Source: Gemmatimonadota bacterium (GTDB lineage: Bacteria; Gemmatimonadota; Gemmatimonadetes; Longimicrobiales; Gaopeijiaceae). Taken from it: 46,435 nucleotides of DNA. The translations under genes were made by a program, and so were the position numbers. The notes below the pieces were generated by a model. The model saw only the letters and a program-made list of their open reading frames with translations. It did no database searches and was not told where the DNA came from. The stretch spans positions 1 through 46,435 of the forward strand of contig JAJDXM010000004.1 in the NCBI GenBank assembly GCA_022823225.1. The letters are read 5' to 3'. Below, in pieces: positions 1-7,200 of this stretch (positions are counted from its first letter, which is position 1; each line of letters opens with the position of its first letter).

Positions 1-170
1 TCCAGCACCCCTCCCCACCCGCTCGAGCCCTCCGCTCCGACACCACATCCGGGTGGACGAAATTCGTCGGAATGGGTGGACGACTTCCGTCGGAACGAGT
101 GGACGAAATGAATCGGAATCAGTGGACGACTTCCGTCGGAATGAGTGGACGAAATGCGTCGGAATCAGCA
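1..170. mobile_element. Terminal region of an IS21-like insertion element (partial)
   Basis: The first 170 bases end in a block of short tandem repeats and the sequence CGGAATCAGCA. Several IS21-family elements carry multiple repeats of this GTGGACGA...CGGAAT type near their ends and finish in ...CA, so I read this as the outer end of such an element, with its body to the left of the window. Just beyond position 170 the reading frame matches the interior of a large ATPase, consistent with insertion into that gene. The family assignment rests on recall of IS21-type ends; no transposase gene is visible here. Confidence 0.5.
51..165. repeat. Five tandem copies of a 23-bp repeat
   Basis: Five consecutive 23-bp units (51-73, 74-96, 97-119, 120-142, 143-165) share the frame GTGGACGA followed by a variable six or seven bases and then TCGGAA. 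Units 2 and 4 carry ACTTCCG in the middle and units 1, 3 and 5 carry AAATNNN, so the types alternate. There are no unique spacers, so it is not a CRISPR array. It looks like a transposase-binding array at an IS end. Confidence 0.85.
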
Positions 171-1762
171 AGGCCCAAGCACATCTCGATCAAATGATCA
201 TGGCAGCTTATGGGACCGGTTCGTGCCAGTGGGAGCTGTTGACCCCATCTGGTGGAATGGACCTGCGGGGCGGGCGCGGTAGCGCCGCCATTTCGAGCGC
301 GTGTGATCTCGTCTACAATTCCACGCCTTCGGTAGGTAACGAGATCCTCAACCGTACGGCCGTCACCTCACAGGGAGCCAAAGCGCGGCGTATCCTGCTC
401 GAAGCCATGATTGAGAGGGACGATGCTGAGCAACTGGGTCTCGACGGGTATGGGCCCGAAGTCGCCATGTACCGGGCTTTCCTTGCCAGGACTGGCCTCC
501 ACGCGTTCGATCGGAGGAAGTCCCATTGGACCTTTCGCCGGCCAACGGACGAGAACCTCCAAGAGGCGTGGGACTTGGTTGAGCATGAGTTCGACCGGGC
601 CACCCGGCAGCGGGTCAATCTCCGCGACATCTACGCCACCCTGCTGTCGCCGCCGGTTGGGATGAAACGCGGAGTCATCCCCGTCTTCGTGACAGTCGCA
701 CTACTCGTCCGGAGCGATGACATCGCCGTCTACGAGCACGGCACCTTCGTACCAATGCTCACGCCAGAGTTCTCGGAGCGGATGGTCCGGAATCCGGGAC
801 ATTTCGAGGTCAAGCACTTTGCCAACACAACCGGGGCTCGTCTGCAGGTGGTACAGGCAGTCAGCGAACGAATGGGTGTACGGTCGAGACTCGGTCGTGT
901 GCGGGTGGCAAATGTCCTGGCAGTCGTCGGTCAGCTAGTTGCTCGTGTGAGGCGCCTGGACACGTTCACGCGCAGGACAGAGTCCTTGGATGCCGCTACA
1001 ACCAGGGTCAGGGAGGCACTCTTTACCGCTGTGGAGCCCGACGAACTCCTGTTCCAGAGTCTTCCCGAGGCGCTCGGACTGCCCGCGGTTCCCGTGTCGG
1101 CCACGGAATATCCGGCGTCGCACACCTACGCTAGTAGACTCCTCACTGCAATGGACGAGCTCACAGGCTGCGCAGACGGATTGTTGGACCAGCTATTCCA
1201 GGATCTGATGGATGTCAGTGGCGAGACTTCGCGCCAATCGATCAGTGGCTTTGCCAGGTCGCTCGAAGACGAGGTCTTGGATCCTACGGTGCGAGCCTTC
1301 GTGCTCACACTCGCCAACGACACCGTGGATGCGGATGCGGATTGGATCTGCACGATCGCGACAGTTGTGGCTGGAAAAGCCCCATCTGAATGGAATGACG
1401 GTGATCGGGCCCATTTCCGGCACTTGCTGGCTCGCCGTGTGGACTCGTTCCTGCGGCTCGTCGCACTCCACACGGACCAGCGTGCGGATGGTGGAGGTCC
1501 GTTCAAGCCCTTCCGCGTGACGGTCACTCGGCCGGACGGTCGGGAGCACGTCGCGCTGGTCGGCGTCGATGATGAGGATCAGCATTTGGTCAGCGACGTC
1601 CTTGACACGGCCCTAGATGAGTTGGTACCTACAATGGGTTCCCAGAAGAGAGCCATCTCGGCGCTGATCGCGATGATCGGTGACCGAGTCCTCCCTGACG
1701 AGAACGCCGACGACGACACGACCGAGGTCCAATTCACCACTAAGACGGTTCGGAATGCCTGA
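53..1762 (+). CDS. BrxC/DUF6079-like large ATPase, apparently 5'-truncated
   Basis: The open frame starts at a GTG inside the IS-like repeats, so the first ~39 residues (53-169) are probably not native; an ATG at 194 is another possible restart. From about residue 60 the protein resembles the region downstream of the P-loop domain in BrxC/DUF6079-type ATPases: a segment on TP...NEILNR, then AKARRILLEAMIE, then LG..GYGPEVAMYRAFLARTGLHA. The rest (about 200-569) is helical and weakly conserved. No Walker A motif is present; such family members are usually over 1000 residues, so the N-terminal ATPase part is missing. Its stop overlaps the next start by 8 nt, making it the first surviving gene of an operon running to 9927. 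The remnant is unlikely to act as an ATPase, but may still serve in translation coupling. The family call is from remembered motifs. Confidence 0.6.
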   Translation: MDEIRRNGWTTSVGTSGRNESESVDDFRRNEWTKCVGISKAQAHLDQMIMAAYGTGSCQWELLTPSGGMDLRGGRGSAAISSACDLVYNSTPSVGNEILNRTAVTSQGAKARRILLEAMIERDDAEQLGLDGYGPEVAMYRAFLARTGLHAFDRRKSHWTFRRPTDENLQEAWDLVEHEFDRATRQRVNLRDIYATLLSPPVGMKRGVIPVFVTVALLVRSDDIAVYEHGTFVPMLTPEFSERMVRNPGHFEVKHFANTTGARLQVVQAVSERMGVRSRLGRVRVANVLAVVGQLVARVRRLDTFTRRTESLDAATTRVREALFTAVEPDELLFQSLPEALGLPAVPVSATEYPASHTYASRLLTAMDELTGCADGLLDQLFQDLMDVSGETSRQSISGFARSLEDEVLDPTVRAFVLTLANDTVDADADWICTIATVVAGKAPSEWNDGDRAHFRHLLARRVDSFLRLVALHTDQRADGGGPFKPFRVTVTRPDGREHVALVGVDDEDQHLVSDVLDTALDELVPTMGSQKRAISALIAMIGDRVLPDENADDDTTEVQFTTKTVRNA

Positions 1763-2606
1763 CCCCATCCGGCACATCTGCGGCATCTCTGGAGGGAAGG
1801 ACTCCAGTGCCCTCGCCGTGTACCTCAGAGAGCCCCTGCCAGAGATGGAGTATTTTTTCTGCGACACAGGCGCCGAACTTCCCGAGACCTACGAGTACCT
1901 CACCCGGCTTCAAGTCATTCTCGGCAAGCCGATCACGCGTCTCAACGCGACCCGCGGCTTCGACCACTGGTTCGAGGTCTTCCGAGGGACCCTGCCGTCC
2001 CCGCAGATGCGGTGGTGCACGAAGAACATGAAGATTAAGCCGATCGAGGAGTGGATCGGCGACGCCCCGGCGATCTCTTATGTCGCCATCCGGGCCGACG
2101 AATCGAACCGCAAGGGATACATCTCCACCAAGTCGAACATCCAATCCCGGTTCCCGTTCATTGAAGACGGCATCGACCGCGAAGGGGTCATGCGGATCCT
2201 AGAGGACGCGGGAATCGGACTTCCGAAATACTACGAATGGAGAACACGATCAGGTTGCTATTTCTGCTTCTATCAGCGCAAAGCGGAGTGGATCGGCCTC
2301 GCCGAACGGCATCCCGAGCTGTTCGAGCGAGCAGTGGCGATCGAGCAAAAGGTGCTCCGGGACGCCGGCGTAGGCGGTGACGCCGACTTCAAGGATCGCG
2401 CGATGCGAGGGCGGCAGTACACGTGGTCTGGGGGTGAGACGCTCGTTGAGCTCCGGTCTCGGAAGGGTGAGATCCTGACTCGTCACCATGCAGCCCTAGT
2501 AGGTAGGGCAGCCACCAAACGAAAAAACGTACCCCTGATGGACGTGTTGGGAGACGCCCTAGACGAGGAAGATGACACTGTCCCCTGCACCGTGTGTGCC
2601 CTGTGA
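1755..2606 (+). CDS. PAPS reductase-family PP-loop protein, DndC-like
   Basis: A 283-aa PP-loop ATP pyrophosphatase. The signature SGGKDS is at residues 12-17, followed by the acidic FFCDTGAELPET segment (34-45) and MRWCTKNMK (85-93). Cysteines at 36, 88, 168 and 171 (GCYFC) and a C-terminal CTVC (278-281) could hold an Fe-S cluster. DndC and SspD, of the same superfamily, activate sulfur for DNA phosphorothioation, and BrxP occurs in type 4 BREX. I chose the ATG at 1755 because it places the N-terminus just before the PP-loop strand and overlaps the previous stop by 8 nt. A DndD-like ATPase lies downstream in the same operon. Sulfation-type metabolism is possible but unlikely in this context. 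No IscS-type cysteine desulfurase is visible in the window. Confidence 0.85.
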   Translation: MPDPIRHICGISGGKDSSALAVYLREPLPEMEYFFCDTGAELPETYEYLTRLQVILGKPITRLNATRGFDHWFEVFRGTLPSPQMRWCTKNMKIKPIEEWIGDAPAISYVAIRADESNRKGYISTKSNIQSRFPFIEDGIDREGVMRILEDAGIGLPKYYEWRTRSGCYFCFYQRKAEWIGLAERHPELFERAVAIEQKVLRDAGVGGDADFKDRAMRGRQYTWSGGETLVELRSRKGEILTRHHAALVGRAATKRKNVPLMDVLGDALDEEDDTVPCTVCAL

Positions 2607-4735
2607 GCACGTCGCCAAGCGAAGGCAGTGCCCCCCCGCATATACCCAGCGGTGCGCCATGGGGCAGTCCTCCCACTCCCCTACTACCGCGCTGGTATCA
2701 TCACAACCTCCCCAACGTGCGGCTCTCCTCTAAGATCCGGGCCGAGAATCCGACCGTCACCACGATAGGCCACCTCAAGGCGTTCTGGAACGACAGGTCC
2801 TCACCTATCGGTGATCCAGCACGAAGATCATTGCTTTACATCGCAAATACCTATCCGCCGCCCCCGCTCCTCGTTGTTATACCTCCCGAGATTGGTCCCA
2901 CTGACATCTTGGACTGGCCACTTTCTGTCCGTACAGCGAATTCGCTCCTGAGGAATGGCGTGCTCAAAGGCTCGAGCCCCGTCTGTGTAGAAGACTTGCT
3001 GGCCATCTCCGGCTTCGGCATGGCTTCGCTCTTGGAGCTGATGTGCGTGGCTGAAGCAACGGTACCGGTTCAACAGCAGACTCCGGCTCCCTTCACGGCC
3101 ACGGAGACTTCGAGCGCTGATCCCGACGGTAGTTACGAACGCAAAGATTGGCGCGAAGTCGCCGATTCGCTAGAATTGCTCTTCGCGGCAGCAAACGAGT
3201 TTTATGGGGCGATCACGGTTTCCGACGCTTTGGAACTCGACCTGACGGAGCTGGCTTTGGATCTCGGGTTGGGTGATGAGGTCGAGTCCTACAAGATCCA
3301 AGACCTAACCGATATTCGTATCCTGACCACGGTAGTTGATTCGATCCGTGACTTGCGGACTAAAATGTCGGAGCGCGAACTCACAATACTCGAGGAATAC
3401 CTGTTCGCACAAACACGTACGACACTCGAAAAGCTGGGAGTGAGGTTCGGGGTCTCGCGGGAACGGATCCGACAGATCAAGACCCGTATCGCTGACAACG
3501 TCGAAAGATGCGTGGGCCCTGAGGTCGACACTATTGCGGCTACGCTCCGCCGCAGGGCCGGCCCCGTAGTGGCTGAAAGCGATCTTCGCATGGCCGTGGA
3601 CAGGCTGTTCGAAGGAGAACCCCTTCGTGATCCGGCAGTGGGGCTCACCTGCAGAATTGTCGAAGCGGCACTGGGTTATGACTGCGTAAATGGCATATGT
3701 GCTATTGGCGACGCTAGAGAGACGCTGGATGGGCTTCGGAAGCGCGCAGTGGAGCTTGCTGATGACGTTGGGCTCATCGACGAGGAGGCTCTCCGCGAGT
3801 CCCTTCCTGATGCGGATTGGCACCGACTCTTTGAACTCTTGATCGAACGAAGTGGGGTCGTGCGCATCGGCCATCGATTAGCACTACGCTCCACCAAGAA
3901 AGCCCGCGCAAAGGCGGCGATCCTCAGTATCGGGCGTCCCGCCACACTTGACGAGATCGTGACGGAGTCGGGCCTTCCGCGGGCTAACTTGGGCGGACTG
4001 TTGTCGAGCATCCCTGGAATTGCTCGGGCGAGTAAGACCAAGTGGGGCATCGAGGACTGGATCGAAGACGAATACGAGGGGATTGTCGCTGAAATCGAGC
4101 AGCGGATCGAAGAGGACGGGGGCGCCACCACCTTGGACCGGTTGGTTAGTGAGTTGCCAGAGATGTTCGAAGTAAAGGAGAGCAGCGTACGTGCTCTCGT
4201 TGCGACCCGGCAATTCGTGTTGCGTGACGGAATCGTGCGCTTGGCGCAGGAATCGGAGGTGACGCTGAGGGACGTTTATGAGGTCGTTGATGGCGTGACT
4301 GCCGAGGGATGGCCGTATTGGAGCTTCAGGGTTCATGAGCGATACTTGAAGGGCTATAGTCTTGCCGGCGTCCCACCCGAGATTGCGGACGCGCTTGGGT
4401 GTCCAAGGAATGACAGCATTCGGGCAGCCGTGTCTCGTCCCTCTGGTTGTGGCCGGATTTCAGTCAATTGGCACTTGAGGTCTCTGTCGGGTGCGAGCGT
4501 GGGCTACATCTCGACACCTCTTAGCCGCCTGGGCGTCGCCGAAGGTGATCGAGTAAGCTTGGTCGTGGTCGAACCTGGCGTCGTCGAGTTCCGGTTGTTC
4601 GATTTGGAGCAACGCGGCGGACTTCCCAAGCGACGAGGGCGAAGGAGTGATCGAGCGGGCACGACGGTGACTGCAGGCAACCCTGGATCGTCCGCCCTGC
4701 TGGAGCGGCTGAAGCGTCGGCGGCAGGTGCTGTGA
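2603..4735 (+). CDS. Chimeric alpha-CTD-like / sigma-70 region 4-like DNA-binding protein
   Basis: A 710-aa protein with an unusual build. Residues ~103-153 (LDWPLSVRTANSLL...GFGMASLLEL) look like the helix-hairpin-helix fold of the RNA polymerase alpha-subunit C-terminal domain. Residues ~256-303 (ERELTILEEYLF...LGVRFGVSRERIRQIKTRI) match a sigma-70 region 4 helix-turn-helix. Further winged-helix-like segments follow (~435-535), then a possible beta-rich end. There is no sigma region 2, so it should not act as a sigma factor; binding DNA for a defence or modification complex is more likely. The GTG at 2603 overlaps the previous stop as GTGA; a GTG at 2594 is the alternative. The next gene starts in the same GTGA manner. 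Similar sigma-like HTH proteins occur in defence loci, but I cannot assign a role. Confidence 0.65.
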   Translation: MSTSPSEGSAPPHIPSGAPWGSPPTPLLPRWYHHNLPNVRLSSKIRAENPTVTTIGHLKAFWNDRSSPIGDPARRSLLYIANTYPPPPLLVVIPPEIGPTDILDWPLSVRTANSLLRNGVLKGSSPVCVEDLLAISGFGMASLLELMCVAEATVPVQQQTPAPFTATETSSADPDGSYERKDWREVADSLELLFAAANEFYGAITVSDALELDLTELALDLGLGDEVESYKIQDLTDIRILTTVVDSIRDLRTKMSERELTILEEYLFAQTRTTLEKLGVRFGVSRERIRQIKTRIADNVERCVGPEVDTIAATLRRRAGPVVAESDLRMAVDRLFEGEPLRDPAVGLTCRIVEAALGYDCVNGICAIGDARETLDGLRKRAVELADDVGLIDEEALRESLPDADWHRLFELLIERSGVVRIGHRLALRSTKKARAKAAILSIGRPATLDEIVTESGLPRANLGGLLSSIPGIARASKTKWGIEDWIEDEYEGIVAEIEQRIEEDGGATTLDRLVSELPEMFEVKESSVRALVATRQFVLRDGIVRLAQESEVTLRDVYEVVDGVTAEGWPYWSFRVHERYLKGYSLAGVPPEIADALGCPRNDSIRAAVSRPSGCGRISVNWHLRSLSGASVGYISTPLSRLGVAEGDRVSLVVVEPGVVEFRLFDLEQRGGLPKRRGRRSDRAGTTVTAGNPGSSALLERLKRRRQVL

Positions 4736-5625
4736 CGGTGTTCACACGAAACACCGTGATTCCAGGGTTGTATCGGCTCCCTGAGGACCCCGTTGGCCCG
4801 AGAGTCCTCATTCCTGGGTTTGCGTCGGCGACATCAGTTAGAGGAGCATTCGGTTGGTTCTCGGCCGGCTGGATCGCGCGGGTTGCTCCGGGCTTGGCGG
4901 AGTACATTGCTCGGCGCGGTACATCTCCGATCGAGTTCACGGTGGCGCCGGTTTTGTTTCCGGCGGAGCGCGAGGCCGTAGAGCGGGCAGTGTCCTTGAA
5001 TTCGGATGAGGCGAGCCGCAGGGTTGTCGATTTGTTCCACGACGGCAGGGTGAATGCGTCCGCGCTCGCCCAACATGCTTTGGATTGCCTTGCTTGGATG
5101 ATTGCCACGGGGACACTACGCCTACGCATCGCAGTGCCCACGGCCGAGTCAAACTATCATCCCAAGGTTTGGCTTTTCGATGATGGAACCGACCAGGTGC
5201 TTGCCCGAGGATCGGGCAACGCTACAGCGCGCGGAATCACCAGCGGCGTAGAACACTTCGATGTTGACGTGACTTGGATTGAACACAGTCGGCAGCGCGT
5301 CCGTGACGGTATTGCGATGCTTGATGACTGGTCTCAAGGAAAGAGCCACGGCATCGAGCGGGTTGTCGACTTACCTCAAGCCCTAAAGGAAGACATCATC
5401 CAGACTGCTCCAGAAGATCCACCTAGTCCGGCCGATTACGTCCAAGCGGCAACGGCGGACGCCGATCCCGGATGGGCGGCGGACGCAGCAGCACGACTGA
5501 CCGCTCGATTCAGCCGAAAGGTGACGCAAGCGCCCACGCTTGGCAATCCCCGATGGCATCGCGTGGGAGGAAGGCCCGTACAGCCATCAAGGCGAGGCCG
5601 TCGAGGCCTGGGAGTCCGAACCTAG
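4732..5625 (+). CDS. Phospholipase D-like nuclease domain protein (probably the N-terminal part of a split PLD-helicase)
   Basis: A 297-aa frame with one PLD/HKD motif: His143-x-Lys145 in NYHPKVWLF, then GSGNAT at ~160-165, as in single-motif PLD nucleases that act as dimers. The GTG at 4732 overlaps the previous stop (GTGA). Residues up to about 269 look native; the last ~28 (GNPRWHRVGGRPVQPSRRG...) are basic and low-complexity, and the next frame carries a normal helicase start there. A one-base shift near 5539 would join the two into one protein of about 740 aa, the usual layout of PLD-DEAD/DEAH restriction-type helicases. The real state may be a broken gene, a programmed shift, a sequencing error, or two overlapping genes. 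Confidence 0.75.
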   Translation: MTVFTRNTVIPGLYRLPEDPVGPRVLIPGFASATSVRGAFGWFSAGWIARVAPGLAEYIARRGTSPIEFTVAPVLFPAEREAVERAVSLNSDEASRRVVDLFHDGRVNASALAQHALDCLAWMIATGTLRLRIAVPTAESNYHPKVWLFDDGTDQVLARGSGNATARGITSGVEHFDVDVTWIEHSRQRVRDGIAMLDDWSQGKSHGIERVVDLPQALKEDIIQTAPEDPPSPADYVQAATADADPGWAADAAARLTARFSRKVTQAPTLGNPRWHRVGGRPVQPSRRGRRGLGVRT

Positions 5626-6979
5626 CCCTGAACGCGGCACCATCTCGATGGCCACCGGCGCCGGAAAAACCATCACCGCCTTGATATGCGCTACTCGCGT
5701 CCAAAACCGTCTTCAGGGGCAGCCTCTTCTTGTGGTCATCTCGGCACCATCGGTCCCGCTGATTCAGCAATGGCGCGGTGAGGTACGAAAGTTCGGCGTC
5801 CAAGCCGTCGTGCCGACTCTTGAGGCCAATACGAACATGGCGCTCACGAACCTCTTCCGCAGATTGCGTGGCGGTGGCACCCATGTCGTGATTGTCACCA
5901 ACCATCTCGTCTCGTCCCCTACTTTCCAGGCAACGGTAGCACAGACGACCCACTCGATAGACACCCTCTTCATCGGCGATGAGGTGCACACATTGGGTGC
6001 CGCAAAGTTCGTGGCGAACAAACCGGAGGCATTTGCCCGCCGACTCGGTCTTTCAGCTACACCGGAACGCCAATACGATCCTGACGGTACGGAGGAGATC
6101 TTCGCCTACTTCGGCGATCCAGTCTACGAGTTCGGCCTAGACCGCGCGATCGGTTTCTGCCTCACTCCGTACAATTACTACGTCCACGCCGCTACCTTGG
6201 ACGACGACGAAGTAGAGCGGTTCGAGCGCCTCAGTCAGCGGATCGGAGTGGCCATGGCTAGAGAAGCGAACGAACAGGGTGACCAGGACCCAGACTTGCT
6301 CAAGCGCTTGAGGATTCAACGACGCAGGATCATCGAGACGGCTCGAACCAAGATCTCGCTGCTGCGCAAGGTCCTTGACGAGCGTAATCCGCGTTCGTTG
6401 GACGGTGCCCTTATTTACGCAACCGCCAAGGATCCCCGGCAGTTTGACAGCATAAGCTCGCTTCTAAACAGCCTCGATATACGATGGGCTCCTGTAACTC
6501 AGGAAACGACGGCAAGACCCAACCTGCTCGCAACCCGTCTAGCTGCCTTTTCCGATGGCGGTTACCAAGTGCTGTTGGCCAAGAAGGTCCTCGACGAGGG
6601 TGTGGACATTCCGCGAATTCGGGAAGCCTTCATCGTTGCTTCGTCCACGGTCGAGCGAGAATGGATACAGCGCAGAGGCCGGGTGCTCCGCCGCCACCGC
6701 GATAAACCGTATGCGCTCATCCACGATTTTCTTGCGCTGCCGCCGGCACAACTTATTGCCCACGATACTACCAACGTCAAGAAGATTGTTCGCACCGAAT
6801 TCAACCGGGCTTACACGTTCGCGAAACATGCACGCAATGCGACCGGCGAGAAAACGGTGTTCGCTGATTTGGAGCGGATTAGAACGGCATACCAGCCCGA
6901 TAGCAGAACGTCGTCACTCCTTCAACGTGGCGGCGATTTCTATATCTCACCCAGTACTCCGAGAGGCTCCAAATGGTAA
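5540..6979 (+). CDS. SF2 DEAD/DEAH-box helicase (restriction/defence type)
   Basis: A superfamily 2 helicase of 479 aa. Visible motifs: Q-like YSHQGEAVEAW (~14-24), Walker A MATGAGKT (~37-44), DEVH box (~145-148), SATPER (motif III, ~172), and QRRGRVLRR (motif VI, ~377). This set is typical of HsdR- and DISARM-like defence helicases that move along DNA. The frame opens only at TTG 5540, with an in-frame TGA at 5522, and its first residues (AIPDGIA) look internal to a protein, so it is probably the C-terminal part of a PLD-helicase fusion with the preceding frame. Its stop overlaps the start of the next gene by 7 nt. Confidence 0.85.
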   Translation: MAIPDGIAWEEGPYSHQGEAVEAWESEPSPERGTISMATGAGKTITALICATRVQNRLQGQPLLVVISAPSVPLIQQWRGEVRKFGVQAVVPTLEANTNMALTNLFRRLRGGGTHVVIVTNHLVSSPTFQATVAQTTHSIDTLFIGDEVHTLGAAKFVANKPEAFARRLGLSATPERQYDPDGTEEIFAYFGDPVYEFGLDRAIGFCLTPYNYYVHAATLDDDEVERFERLSQRIGVAMAREANEQGDQDPDLLKRLRIQRRRIIETARTKISLLRKVLDERNPRSLDGALIYATAKDPRQFDSISSLLNSLDIRWAPVTQETTARPNLLATRLAAFSDGGYQVLLAKKVLDEGVDIPRIREAFIVASSTVEREWIQRRGRVLRRHRDKPYALIHDFLALPPAQLIAHDTTNVKKIVRTEFNRAYTFAKHARNATGEKTVFADLERIRTAYQPDSRTSSLLQRGGDFYISPSTPRGSKW

Positions 6980-7200
6980 GCAACTACGATCGAATATACA
7001 AAGAAATCCAGATCGAAGCCCGACGAGTCGGCGAAGATTTGGATATCGATCCTGAGGCCCTCGCGAGGCTAGCTCTGGAGATCGTGGATCTGGAGGACCG
7101 GCATCGTATCTCACACGTACACGCCATCAACAAGAAGGTCCGAGCTCTGATCGAAACCACAGCGGTTGCGCAGAGAGAGGAGGATTCAGACCGTGATTAG
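6973..7200 (+). CDS. Small helical protein of unknown function
   Basis: A 75-aa, charged, mostly helical protein with no recognised domain. Its ATG overlaps the helicase stop by 7 nt and its stop overlaps the GTG of the next gene by 8 nt, so it is embedded in the operon and very likely translated. The 5' part (YDRIYKEIQIEARRVGEDLDIDPEALARLALEI) could form two or three helices. Given its position between helicase and SMC-like ATPase, an adaptor between the two is a reasonable guess. It has no resemblance to DndE that I can see. Confidence 0.7.
   Translation: MVSNYDRIYKEIQIEARRVGEDLDIDPEALARLALEIVDLEDRHRISHVHAINKKVRALIETTAVAQREEDSDRD

Noticed and set aside
51-165. Regular short repeats that might be a CRISPR array
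   Set aside because: The 23-bp units are contiguous with no unique spacers and no cas genes are near.
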